The notes under the pieces were generated by a model that was not told the origin of the DNA, made no database searches, and saw nothing but the letters and a program-made list of their open reading frames with translations. Positions 1 to 7,665 of a DNA stretch of 64,000 bases are shown piece after piece. The first letter of the stretch is position 1. Each line of letters opens with the position of its first letter. Origin of the DNA: Sphaerochaeta sp. (GTDB lineage: Bacteria; Spirochaetota; Spirochaetia; Sphaerochaetales; Sphaerochaetaceae); NCBI GenBank assembly GCA_018399495.1, contig JAGYOG010000004.1, forward strand, positions 36,520-100,519. Direction: 5' to 3'. The position numbers were made by a program, and so were the translations under genes.

Positions 1-910
1 CTGAGGCTCTACTTATGGTAATCATAACCACAACCATGGAGAACATCATCAGACTCATCAATATTTGAGAGGTATAGGTAATGAAACTCACCAGCTCACC
101 TGTCGTCATGGAGGAGGCGACAATCAACCGAGCTGCAATATAGCTTATTGAGAGTAGACTGAGATACATCATTCCCTGCATCAGAGGACTGGTGAAGGCA
201 ATGATTTTCTCTGCCTTGCTGAAATCATCGTAGATGTCGGTGGATACAACACCGAATTTCTTAACTTCATGTGCTTCCCTGACAAACGACTTGACCACCC
301 TGATTCCACGGATATTTTCCTGAACCACAGTATTGAGTCGATCATAGGTCTTGAACACCCGGGTAAAGATGGGGTAGGCGGCCCTGATTAGGAAGAACAG
401 ACCAATACCCAGAAGGGGAAGTGCAACGAGGTACACCAAGCTCAATGTCTTGTTTATGGAAACTGCCATGAAAAAGGCAAATACAAGCATCCCTGGGCTG
501 CGTACAGCTATACGGATGAGCATCTGATACGCACGCTGTACGTTGGTGACATCGGTGGTGAGCCGGGTCACCAGGCTACTGGTGGAAAACTTGTCGATAT
601 TGGAAAAAGAAAAATCCTGTGTGTGATGGTACAGTTTTCTCCGTACATTCTTCGCGAAGCCGGTAGAGGCTTTTGCAGCATAATAGCCTGAAAGTACGCC
701 AAACAGGAGAGCAATTGATGCACAAAGGAGGAGCAAGAGCCCCCATTTGAGGATTTCATCAAAATTCCCTGCATCGATACCGCGGTCTATAAGGAATGCC
801 ATGAGGAAGGGAATGATGACATCCATAACTACTTCCAAGGTGACAAATACCATGGTGAGGATGGTTGGACGCCGATATCCTACTGTTTGTTTTCGTAGTT
901 CTGTAAACAT
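1..910 (-). CDS. ABC exporter, transmembrane domain (3' end outside window)
   Basis: Reading leftward from ATG at 910, an open frame runs off the window edge (303 codons visible). It begins MFTELRKQTVGYRRP and has several hydrophobic spans, typical of the six-helix membrane domain of a type IV exporter half-transporter. A segment near the middle, VQENIRGIRVVKSFVREAHE, is the characteristic intracellular coupling region of multidrug/lipid exporters of the MsbA/LmrA class. The nucleotide-binding domain should lie beyond base 1. The start overlaps the end of the marR-type gene by 31 bp, so the two are one operon and the repressor probably controls the pump. The substrate is unknown. Such genes often come in heterodimeric pairs, so a second half-transporter may follow outside the window. 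Confidence 0.88.
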   Translation of the reverse strand, partial: MFTELRKQTVGYRRPTILTMVFVTLEVVMDVIIPFLMAFLIDRGIDAGNFDEILKWGLLLLLCASIALLFGVLSGYYAAKASTGFAKNVRRKLYHHTQDFSFSNIDKFSTSSLVTRLTTDVTNVQRAYQMLIRIAVRSPGMLVFAFFMAVSINKTLSLVYLVALPLLGIGLFFLIRAAYPIFTRVFKTYDRLNTVVQENIRGIRVVKSFVREAHEVKKFGVVSTDIYDDFSKAEKIIAFTSPLMQGMMYLSLLSISYIAARLIVASSMTTGELVSFITYTSQILMSLMMFSMVVVMITISRAS

Positions 911-1350
911 ATTGTTTCCAAATTCCTTCTGATTTGATCAGTGATTCCGAAGAACTGCTGTAGTTGCTCTTTACTGAGGCCTGCTGTCATCGCTGCCTCG
1001 AAATCTTGTACCAGATGAAAGTGTTCTGCACACTTCTGTTCAGCCAGTTCCGTCAGAACCACCCACTTCTGTCGTTTGTCTTCTTCTGTTTCTTCTCTTA
1101 AGATTAATCCATCCCTTTCCATTCCCTTGAGAATGTTGGTCATGGTTGACCGGCGGATACCCAGGTGTTGCTGTAGTTCACTTTGTAGGAAGCGAGTTTT
1201 CTTATGATGAGCAAAGTAACCAAGAAGGTGACTTTGCACCACTGAGTGGCTGGACTCATGTTCGAGTTTCAGCATCGTGGCCATGCTCCGTTGGAGGAGA
1301 TGGGAGAGTGTTTTTATGGTATGTCCAATGTGTTGTGGTGCTTCTTTCAA
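880..1350 (-). CDS. MarR-family transcriptional regulator
   Basis: 156 residues, a normal MarR length. The central winged helix-turn-helix includes LQQHLGIRRSTMTNILKGME followed by the wing EETEEDKRQKWVVLTE, the DxR-type wing of MarR proteins; the ends are helical for dimerisation. The start is TTG at 1350: the next Met codons would cut into the first dimerisation helix. A palindrome at 1364-1381 just upstream looks like its own operator. It is followed by, and overlaps, an ABC exporter gene, the usual arrangement for a ligand-responsive repressor of drug efflux. Ligand unknown. Confidence is high for the family and moderate for the start codon. Confidence 0.88.
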   Translation of the reverse strand: MKEAPQHIGHTIKTLSHLLQRSMATMLKLEHESSHSVVQSHLLGYFAHHKKTRFLQSELQQHLGIRRSTMTNILKGMERDGLILREETEEDKRQKWVVLTELAEQKCAEHFHLVQDFEAAMTAGLSKEQLQQFFGITDQIRRNLETICLQNYENKQ

Positions 1351-1363
1351 TCGTCTGTCTCTT

Positions 1364-1381
1364 TTGTTAGTTTGCTAACAA
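1364..1381. promoter_or_regulatory. Putative MarR operator
   Basis: TTGTTAGTTTGCTAACAA is a perfect 7-bp inverted repeat around a 4-bp centre, of the size and base pattern typical of MarR-family operators. It lies between the -10 box and the marR start codon, so bound repressor would block initiation. Autoregulation is inferred. Confidence 0.6.
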
Positions 1382-1409
1382 TAATACTTATCTCTTCCAT
1401 CATAAGCAA
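1381..1409 (-). promoter_or_regulatory. Promoter for marR-ABC operon
   Basis: On the minus strand TTGCTT (1409-1404) and TATTAT (1386-1381) are separated by exactly 17 bp, a good sigma-70 promoter directly abutting the palindromic operator. Confidence 0.6.
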
Positions 1410-1438
1410 GCAGGATATGTGAAGAAGTGTGGAGAATA

Positions 1439-1465
1439 ATCAGGCCCCCAACCGGGGGCCTGAGA
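1439..1465 (-). terminator. Terminator of pgi
   Basis: CAGGCCCCC/GGGGGCCTG with a 4-nt loop, followed on the minus strand by a T-rich stretch, about 10 nt after the pgi stop codon. Confidence 0.75.
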
Positions 1466-1475
1466 GAAAGAAGGA

Positions 1476-3047
1476 TTAGAGAAGGCTGATGAAGGATTCG
1501 AGCACCTCATCTCCTCCACAGCCATTGAGGACTTTGGTTGCGAGTACCTTTCCCAATTGCACCCCTTCCTGATCGAAACTATTGAGATTCCAGATGAAGC
1601 CTTGGAACATCACCTTGTTCTCATAGTGTGCCAGCAGGGAGCCCAGGACTACAGGATCAAGCTGTTTTGCATAGAGCAAGCTGCTTGGTCGGTTTCCACA
1701 GAACTGCTTATTCGAATTTGAATCATCTTTTCCACGGGCAAAGGCAACAATCTGAGCGACGAGATTGGCATTAAGCTTCTCCTGGCTGCTCGAGTCTTCC
1801 ACTTGGACATCCTTTTCATACTGGGAAACGGAGAATCCGATGAATTGCAGGGGAACGATATCGGTCCCTTGGTGAAGCAATTGGTAGAAGGAGTGTTGCC
1901 CATTGGTTCCAGGTTCTCCAAAGATAACTGGTCCAGTGGGATAGGAGAGAGCCTCTCCATCTCGGTTCACATGTTTACCATTACTCTCCATATCCAATTG
2001 TTGCAGGTGCGCCGGGAAACGGCTCAATGCCTGTGAGTAAGGCAGAATGGCAGTACTGGGATAGTGAAGGACATTGCGCAGATAGACTCCGAGAAGGGCA
2101 TCAAGGAGGGCAGCATTTTCTGTGATCCTTGGCGAGCGTGCAGCTAAGTCGCCTTGGTGGGCGCCCTCTAGGAACATTTTAACGGTTTCAAAGCCATAGG
2201 CCAAGGAGAGGATGACTGCCCCCACAGCACTGGTGGAGCTATACCTTCCCCCGATATAGTCGTCGATGAAAAAGGCATCGAGGACAGAGGAGGAGGAAGC
2301 AAGAGGACTGCTCTTGCTGGTTACTGCAACCAGATGGTCAGCACTATTAATTCCTTTGATACCACTTTTCTTGATGGCCTCAATAACCAAGTCTCGATTG
2401 GTTAGGGTTTCAAGTGTCGTCCCGCTCTTGGAAACCAAGATAAAGAGCGTTCGCTCCAGATCTAGTTGTTCGATTACAGCCTGGGCGTCATCTGGGTCGA
2501 CATTGCTGATGAACTGGGCGTTCATTTGCTCAACGCCTTCTTTGGTGCACCAACCCTTCAAGGCCAGATAGATGGCTCTTGGCCCTAGGTCACTTCCCCC
2601 GATTCCTATCTGCACAACAGTGTTGAATCGTTTTCCTGTTGAACCGACGATTTTACCACTGCGAACTGCATTGGAAAAGGTCTTGATCCTGGAAAGCTGT
2701 TCTTCATAGAAAGCACCTTTGTCTTCACCGTCAGCCTCTACGGTTTTCCCAGCTTGGCCTCGTGTGAGGTGATGTAGTACCAGTCGCTTCTCCCCGGTAT
2801 TCATGACTTCTCCATCGAGGAGAGCTTGGTACTTCTGGGTAAGTTGGAGTTCGTCACTCAGTTGCTGAAGTACCAAAAGATGGTTTTCTTCAATTGGCAT
2901 GGCTGCATAGTTGTATATGAGTTGTTCACTGGCTTTAACCTGGTAGGTTTTGATACGTTCAGGTTGAAGGACTTGTTTCAAGTCACTTGCCCTCAATGCT
3001 TGTAACGATTGAAAAGTGGTGCTTGTATCGAGATTCTTGAATGTCAT
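1476..3047 (-). CDS. pgi: Glucose-6-phosphate isomerase
   Basis: Interconverts glucose 6-phosphate and fructose 6-phosphate in cytoplasmic glycolysis. 523 residues, within the family range. Sugar-isomerase (SIS) signatures are clear: IGIGGSDLGPRAIYLAL, the phosphate-binding VSKSGTTLETLTN, GGRYSSTSAVGAV, and the C-terminal GEPGTNGQHSFYQLLHQG with its catalytic-region His. ATG at 3047 is preceded by AGGAG at a good distance. It is monocistronic, flanked by its own terminator at 1439-1465 and by the argR terminator upstream. With glgP at 42920-45433 it fits a glycogen- and sugar-fermenting lifestyle. Confidence 0.97.
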   Translation of the reverse strand: MTFKNLDTSTTFQSLQALRASDLKQVLQPERIKTYQVKASEQLIYNYAAMPIEENHLLVLQQLSDELQLTQKYQALLDGEVMNTGEKRLVLHHLTRGQAGKTVEADGEDKGAFYEEQLSRIKTFSNAVRSGKIVGSTGKRFNTVVQIGIGGSDLGPRAIYLALKGWCTKEGVEQMNAQFISNVDPDDAQAVIEQLDLERTLFILVSKSGTTLETLTNRDLVIEAIKKSGIKGINSADHLVAVTSKSSPLASSSSVLDAFFIDDYIGGRYSSTSAVGAVILSLAYGFETVKMFLEGAHQGDLAARSPRITENAALLDALLGVYLRNVLHYPSTAILPYSQALSRFPAHLQQLDMESNGKHVNRDGEALSYPTGPVIFGEPGTNGQHSFYQLLHQGTDIVPLQFIGFSVSQYEKDVQVEDSSSQEKLNANLVAQIVAFARGKDDSNSNKQFCGNRPSSLLYAKQLDPVVLGSLLAHYENKVMFQGFIWNLNSFDQEGVQLGKVLATKVLNGCGGDEVLESFISLL

Positions 3048-3072
3048 GGTGGTTGCTCCTTATGGTAGATAA

Positions 3073-3101
3073 ACGCCCCTCCATTGTAAGCGGAGGGGCG
3101 T
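3073..3101 (-). terminator. Terminator of argR
   Basis: ACGCCCCTCC and GGAGGGGCGT form a perfect 10-bp stem with a 9-nt loop just downstream of the argR stop codon, followed on the minus strand by TTTATCT. Confidence 0.75.
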
Positions 3102-3118
3102 ATCTGGACAAGGTATGA

Positions 3119-3589
3119 TTACTCTTCTATGTCGGGGATGCGTGTCTTGAAGCTCTCTTGCAGATCTTCCTTGGTCATCCCTTCGCGGAGGATGACAAAG
3201 ATGGTGTCATCACCGGCCAAGGTTCCAAGGATCTCGGGGATGGCTAGCACGTCCAAGGCAATACCGACCGAATTTGCATGTCCCGGTCTGGTCTTGATGA
3301 CACCGAAGTTTCCTGAAAATTCTATGGACAGGATTCCTCTTCGTACATCTTGGATATAGCTCTTCTCTGATTCACTGATTAAGTCATTTTCCGGCAAGCT
3401 ATAGTAGTAGCCGGACCAACCGTCGGAAATTTTACCGACCTTGAGCATCTTCAAATCGCGGGACAGCGTAGCCTGTGTGACCGTATATCCCTCGGTTTTA
3501 AGCATCTCCAGCAGCGTATCCTGGTTGTCGATCCTATTGTTCTTGATAAGTTCCTTGACGACCGCCAACCGGTTGTGTCGTTCCCTCAT
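3119..3589 (-). CDS. argR: Arginine repressor ArgR
   Basis: 156 residues, standard length. The N-terminal winged helix (about 1-75) includes LLEMLKTEGYTVTQATLSRDLKML. The C-terminal oligomerisation and arginine-binding domain carries GHANSVGIALDVL and the arginine-contacting LAGDDTIFVI. It acts as an arginine-dependent hexameric repressor of arginine metabolism. ATG at 3589 has AGGAG upstream. Two ARG-box-like sites at 3608-3646 precede the gene, implying autoregulation, and another precedes argF at 34338, a probable regulon member inside this window. Confidence 0.95.
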   Translation of the reverse strand: MRERHNRLAVVKELIKNNRIDNQDTLLEMLKTEGYTVTQATLSRDLKMLKVGKISDGWSGYYYSLPENDLISESEKSYIQDVRRGILSIEFSGNFGVIKTRPGHANSVGIALDVLAIPEILGTLAGDDTIFVILREGMTKEDLQESFKTRIPDIEE

Positions 3590-3607
3590 GGTTTGGATTC
3601 TCCTGGA

Positions 3608-3646
3608 ATGGAATATTTATGCGTTTTACACGAATAAAGATACAGT
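3608..3646. promoter_or_regulatory. Tandem ARG boxes upstream of argR
   Basis: Two 18-bp sites resembling WNTGAATWWWWATTCANW: 3608-3625 (minus strand AACGCATAAATATTCCAT, 15 of 18 matches) and 3629-3646 (CACGAATAAAGATACAGT, 14 of 18). They are separated by 3 bp, giving the 21-bp centre spacing typical of paired ARG boxes bound by one ArgR hexamer. The matches were counted by eye. Confidence 0.55.
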
Positions 3647-3752
3647 ACAATCGTATCCATTGCAAGCTTCATAGCTTCTTTTTGTTGAACTCTTGACCGG
3701 AGACGTCGCTTATAGCATGCTACACAATAGTATGTAATAAAGGGAGGATTAT

Positions 3753-4304
3753 ATGCCAATTGTCTATATCTTGATTGTATTGGTGCTTTTGCTTGCCCTC
3801 TATGGGATTAGTGTCTATAACCGGTATGTCCGGTTGCGAAATCAGGCTGAAGAAGCAGAATCGGCAATTGACGCCCATCTGAAACAGCGCTATGACCTGG
3901 TTCCCAACCTTGTGGAGACGGTAAAGGGGTACGCAAAGCATGAGGAAGAGACCTTGAGAAAGGTCGTCGAGGCTAGAAATATGGCTATGAATGCAACGAG
4001 TATGGTAGATAAGAACGAGGCAAATAATGCATTCAGTTCCACCCTTAAATCTCTTTTTGCACTTAGTGAGGCATATCCTGACTTGAAGGCAAACCAAGGA
4101 TTTCTGGATCTGCAAGCCCAGTTGCAAAAGATAGAAGAACAGTTACTGGGTGCACGCAAGTACTACAATGCCATCATCAAGCAATTGAACACCATTTGCG
4201 AAGTATTTCCTTCTTCGATTATCGCTTCAATGGCTCATTTCTCCAAGAAACCTTATTTGGAAATCGAGGAGGAGGCCAGAGCTCGCGTAGAGGTGAAGTT
4301 TTAA
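3753..4304 (+). CDS. lemA: LemA family protein
   Basis: 183 residues. An N-terminal membrane helix (about 3-22, short extracytoplasmic tail) is followed by the helical LemA domain: YNRYVRLRNQAEEAESAID, LKQRYDLVPNLVETVKGYAKHE, and the C-terminal ARKYYNAIIKQLN...FPSS motif. The molecular function of LemA proteins is unresolved; they are small membrane-anchored helical bundles. ATG at 3753 follows a strong GGGAGGA. The stop codon overlaps the start of the DUF2207 gene (TAATG at 4302-4306), so the pair is translationally coupled. LemA with a DUF2207/Gly-rich membrane partner is a recurrent bacterial pairing. Confidence 0.9.
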   Translation: MPIVYILIVLVLLLALYGISVYNRYVRLRNQAEEAESAIDAHLKQRYDLVPNLVETVKGYAKHEEETLRKVVEARNMAMNATSMVDKNEANNAFSSTLKSLFALSEAYPDLKANQGFLDLQAQLQKIEEQLLGARKYYNAIIKQLNTICEVFPSSIIASMAHFSKKPYLEIEEEARARVEVKF

Positions 4305-6166
4305 TGACAAAAAGAACACTCCTGGTACTTTTGGTTCTTGTGATCAGTCTGGCAATGCTGTCTGCTGAGGACTATCAATTTGAGTCCTATGAGTTGCAGG
4401 CAGATGTACAGCTGGATAACAGCTACGCAATGAGGGAACACATCGTTGTCGATTTCTCATCTCCCCGGCATGGTATCTACCGAGAAATTCCGATTCTCTT
4501 TGGTCGGCAGAAAGTGAAACTCACAGGCTTGGAAGCCAATGTTCCGATAATCAAGGACTCGGTTTCCTCTGGGTATGCCACATTCCGTCTTGGCTCTGAG
4601 AACAGGACGGTCTCAGGTGTCCAGGAGTACCAAATCAGATATGACTACGCCATTGGAGACGACAGAAACGATGAATATGATGAGTTCTACTACAATATTG
4701 TAGGGGTAGGGTGGCAAGCTCCAATACAGCATGTTTCCTTTACCGTGAACTTTCCCAAGCCTATTGACCGCTCCATGGTATTTCTCACCGGGGGAGCATA
4801 TGGCTCTACTGCACAACGTGGAAGTTTTGTAATCAGTGCTGATGGGAAGACCATAACCGGTGAAGCGGAGGACTTGTATCCAGGAGAAGCACTTACGTTG
4901 CGGGTCCAGATGGATGAGGGATACTTTTCTGATGTGCGCCCTTTTATAGACTTTACCATTCCTGCATCAATTTTTGCCCTCTTGGTTGCTTTTGCTGCCT
5001 CAGTGCATGCCACGCTCCTCTTCCGTCGCTACGGAAAGGAGGAACTCTTTATACCTGTTGTGCGTTTTGACCCTCCTGAAGACCTCTCCCCGTTGCAAGT
5101 GGGGTATCTTGCCGATGGGGTAGTTGATAACAAAGACCTTACCAGTATGATTTTCTATTGGGCTGACCAAGGTTGTCTGACCATCAGCGAACTCAGCAAG
5201 AAGGAGTTCACCTTCACCAAGATTAAGGAGCCATCTACCATCAAGGCACATGAGAAACACCTGTTCTCTGCTCTGTTTGCCTGTGGGGATGGTACAGAAG
5301 TAACGCTTAAGCAGTTGGAGAAGAGCTCTTTCAGCAAAGATCTTGAGAAGGCAAAGGCTGAGGTTCGGGCCTATTATAAGGGAGAGCGGGAGCTCAAGGA
5401 TAAAGAGGCAGAGCGCAAGCGCGTTGCAGCTATGCTCTATGGTGCTCTCTCGGTGGTTTTGTTGGCAATTGCCTCAACTATATCCTACATTGGCGCTGAA
5501 ACGGTTGTGTTCTTGGTAGTCGGATTCTTCAGCCTTGGTACGTTCGCTCTGGTTGCCAGTCGCCTTGATGCCGTCTGGGAGACTTCTTCCACTTTCAAGA
5601 AGGGATTCAAGTTTTTCCTGCTTGGCCTCTCGGCTATATTCTTCTTTGGGTTTGCCTTTCTGTTCATGAACCCAGTATTCGGTCACGGGGTCTTCTACTC
5701 GTTGGTCATGGCGTTTTTCCTTGTGGCCATTCCTGCTTATCTTGGATTCCTTGCTATTGTTACAGGAAAACGTAGTGCGTATGCCCAGAAGAAGCTTGAG
5801 GAGATAGTGGGGTATCGTGAATTCATCAGTAAGGTGGAAATGGATAAGCTGAAGATGATGATTGACAGTGATCCTTCACTGTTCTATCACGTACTCAGCT
5901 ATGCTATCGTACTCGGTCTAGAAGATGTCTGGGCGAAGAAGTTCGCAAAAATCGCATTAGCGGAACCACAGTGGTATATAGGGAACCGACCGATCAGAAA
6001 TGCATTGTTCTATAGTGCGCTTAGCCATAGGATGCATACCAGTGTCATGGAAAAAGCGGTGTATACACAGGCAAAAAGTGGGTCTCGATCCCCAATACAC
6101 TCCTCGTTTGGATCCAGTGGATTCTCCGGTGGCGGTTTCGGTGGTGGAGGTGGTGGGGCATGGTAG
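4304..6166 (+). CDS. DUF2207 membrane protein with Gly-rich C-terminus
   Basis: 620 residues from ATG at 4304, chosen because it overlaps the lemA stop, has AGGTGAAG upstream and opens directly with a signal peptide (MTKRTLLVLLVLVISLAMLSA). The N-terminal ~200 residues form the predicted extracytoplasmic DUF2207 domain. One membrane helix follows (around PASIFALLVAFAASVHATLLF), then a charged cytoplasmic segment, then paired helices around residues 375-415 and 435-490. The tail SSGFSGGGFGGGGGGAW is the family's hallmark. Function is unknown; partnership with LemA suggests a membrane-associated complex. Confidence 0.85.
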   Translation: MTKRTLLVLLVLVISLAMLSAEDYQFESYELQADVQLDNSYAMREHIVVDFSSPRHGIYREIPILFGRQKVKLTGLEANVPIIKDSVSSGYATFRLGSENRTVSGVQEYQIRYDYAIGDDRNDEYDEFYYNIVGVGWQAPIQHVSFTVNFPKPIDRSMVFLTGGAYGSTAQRGSFVISADGKTITGEAEDLYPGEALTLRVQMDEGYFSDVRPFIDFTIPASIFALLVAFAASVHATLLFRRYGKEELFIPVVRFDPPEDLSPLQVGYLADGVVDNKDLTSMIFYWADQGCLTISELSKKEFTFTKIKEPSTIKAHEKHLFSALFACGDGTEVTLKQLEKSSFSKDLEKAKAEVRAYYKGERELKDKEAERKRVAAMLYGALSVVLLAIASTISYIGAETVVFLVVGFFSLGTFALVASRLDAVWETSSTFKKGFKFFLLGLSAIFFFGFAFLFMNPVFGHGVFYSLVMAFFLVAIPAYLGFLAIVTGKRSAYAQKKLEEIVGYREFISKVEMDKLKMMIDSDPSLFYHVLSYAIVLGLEDVWAKKFAKIALAEPQWYIGNRPIRNALFYSALSHRMHTSVMEKAVYTQAKSGSRSPIHSSFGSSGFSGGGFGGGGGGAW

Positions 6167-6393
6167 TTCCCCAGCAGATACAGAAGGGTTGGTATCGTCA
6201 TTTCAAGGGTGGACTGTACCAAGTGGTGGATACGGTCATAGAAAGTGAATCGCTCTCCACCATGGTGTTGTATCGCCCAAAGGATAGTATTTATTTGTGG
6301 GTCCGTCCCTACCAGATGTTCACTTCAAGCATTACACGTGATGGGGTAACCTATACACGATTCACATACATCGGGGAAATCCTGCCAGACTAA
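6160..6393 (+). CDS. DUF1653 domain protein
   Basis: 77 residues. The pattern GWYRHFKGGLYQVVDTVIESE...MVLYRPKDSIYLWVRPYQMF matches the small all-beta DUF1653 family, which covers nearly the whole protein. Its ATG at 6160 overlaps the end of the DUF2207 gene by 7 bp, and the Gly-codon tail of that gene (GGTGGAGGTGGTGGGGC) supplies a ribosome-binding site. Function unknown; cytoplasmic by lack of signal or membrane segments. It is the last gene before a strong terminator. Confidence 0.8.
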   Translation: MVVPQQIQKGWYRHFKGGLYQVVDTVIESESLSTMVLYRPKDSIYLWVRPYQMFTSSITRDGVTYTRFTYIGEILPD

Positions 6394-6395
6394 AA

Positions 6396-6418
6396 AACGG
6401 AGCCTTTTTGGCTCCGTT
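6396..6418. terminator. Bidirectional terminator
   Basis: AACGGAGCC-ttttt-GGCTCCGTT lies between the convergent DUF1653 gene (+) and RRM gene (-), with A-runs on the left and T on the right, so it can serve both strands. Confidence 0.75.
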
Positions 6419-6445
6419 CCCGTTACTGAATCATGGTGGGTTTGC

Positions 6446-6724
6446 TTAGTGGTGATAACTGCCGTGTGCTGGTTTGGGTTTGGCGATTGCTTCGTTTACA
6501 CGAAGGTTTCGCCCACCGAAATCCTTGCCATCCAGCTCGGAGATCGCAGCATCGGCAGATGCATCCTCTTCCATTTCCACGAAGGCGAACCCTTTGGGAC
6601 GTCGGGTTTCGCGGTCAATGATGATATTGGCACTGAGTACAGTACCGTACTGAGCGAACAGGTCCCGAAGTTCTTCTTCGGTTGTCCGGTAACTCATGTT
6701 TCCGACATAAATTTTCTTGGCCAT
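6446..6724 (-). CDS. RNA-binding protein with single RRM
   Basis: 92 residues, nearly all one RNA recognition motif. RNP2 is KIYVGNMSY at the N-terminus and RNP1 is KGFAFVEM near residue 45; both aromatic stacking residues are present. A short basic/His tail follows (AKPKPAHGSYHH). Such small RRM proteins occur in cyanobacteria and spirochaetes, sometimes linked to cold adaptation; here the target is unknown. ATG at 6724 is preceded by GAAGGA. It is monocistronic and divergent from the COG0170 gene. Confidence 0.9.
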   Translation of the reverse strand: MAKKIYVGNMSYRTTEEELRDLFAQYGTVLSANIIIDRETRRPKGFAFVEMEEDASADAAISELDGKDFGGRNLRVNEAIAKPKPAHGSYHH

Positions 6725-6987
6725 TCAAAGCATCCTTCACAGGCAGTGCCTGTCATTCAATATTGCTTAATGTGGCGCAGTCTTGAACTCTTACCTGTCT
6801 GCGGGAGCGATTCAGTAACGCGCGCTTGCGAACATTTAGGAATTACGTATCAGCTGCAACACAAAAACGAAATCAATCAAACGGTATCACGGCCCATTTT
6901 AGCTGTCAATTGTCACACTCGCCCAAAAAGATGAATTGCCTCAAGCTAGTCGGGGGGTTCTTGCATTTATCGAGCAATCTCAGCATT

Positions 6988-7665
6988 ATGTCGGGTATGA
7001 ATAGCAATATACTTGGGTTGGCATTGTCTTTTCCCTTTTTAGCGCTCGTCATTGCGATAGGAATAATCTTGAAGCGATACGCTTCAATCTCCAGTGAGGC
7101 GATGCGTAAGTTCGTGCATATTGGCGTTTCAAATTGGTGGTTCATTGAAGTAAATTTCTTTACTTCACTTTCCTATGCTCTTGTGGGTCCAATTCTCTTT
7201 ATCATTTTAAACAGTCTGTTCACCTTCCTCAATTGGGGTAAAGCCCTTGGGATGGATGACAAAAAACGAAACTATGGGCTGATATATTTCCCCATCACAC
7301 TCTTGATTCTGGTTGTTTTGCAATATCAGGGGGTTGTTTCTGATTTAACCTGTAGTATTGCCGTGTTTGTCATGGGCTATGGAGATGGGTTGGCTGCACT
7401 GGTAGGTTCCAAGTGGGGAAAAAAGAAGTTACCGGTACCTGGTATCATTAAAAGCTGGGCCGGGACATTAACCATGGTCTCTGTAAGTACATTGGTCGCT
7501 CTTATCGGTTTGGGTTTTTTCTCTGTACTTTCTTTTCCTGCCGTTCTAGGGATATCTCTGGTGGTGGGTTTTCTTGCAGCATTTATGGAGGCACTTACCC
7601 CACTTGGCTTGGATAATATTACAGTTCCCTTTTCGGTAGTACTGATTCTAGGAGTATTCCTATGA
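6988..7665 (+). CDS. Dolichol/phytol kinase-like membrane protein (COG0170)
   Basis: About 225 residues with seven or so hydrophobic helices. The signature GYGDGLAALVGSKWGKKK followed by SWAGTLTM is the CTP-dependent polyprenol/phytol kinase (SEC59/VTE5) motif, related to CDP-diglyceride synthetases. It is expected to phosphorylate a lipid alcohol in the membrane. The start is uncertain: ATG 6988 or ATG 6997, neither with a clear ribosome-binding site. A promoter-like TTGCAT-17-CATTAT at 6961-6989 would place the transcript start on ATG 6997, suggesting a leaderless message. The stop overlaps the next gene (ATGA), which is a homologue of the following enzyme in the plant phytol pathway. Confidence 0.8.
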   Translation: MSGMNSNILGLALSFPFLALVIAIGIILKRYASISSEAMRKFVHIGVSNWWFIEVNFFTSLSYALVGPILFIILNSLFTFLNWGKALGMDDKKRNYGLIYFPITLLILVVLQYQGVVSDLTCSIAVFVMGYGDGLAALVGSKWGKKKLPVPGIIKSWAGTLTMVSVSTLVALIGLGFFSVLSFPAVLGISLVVGFLAAFMEALTPLGLDNITVPFSVVLILGVFL

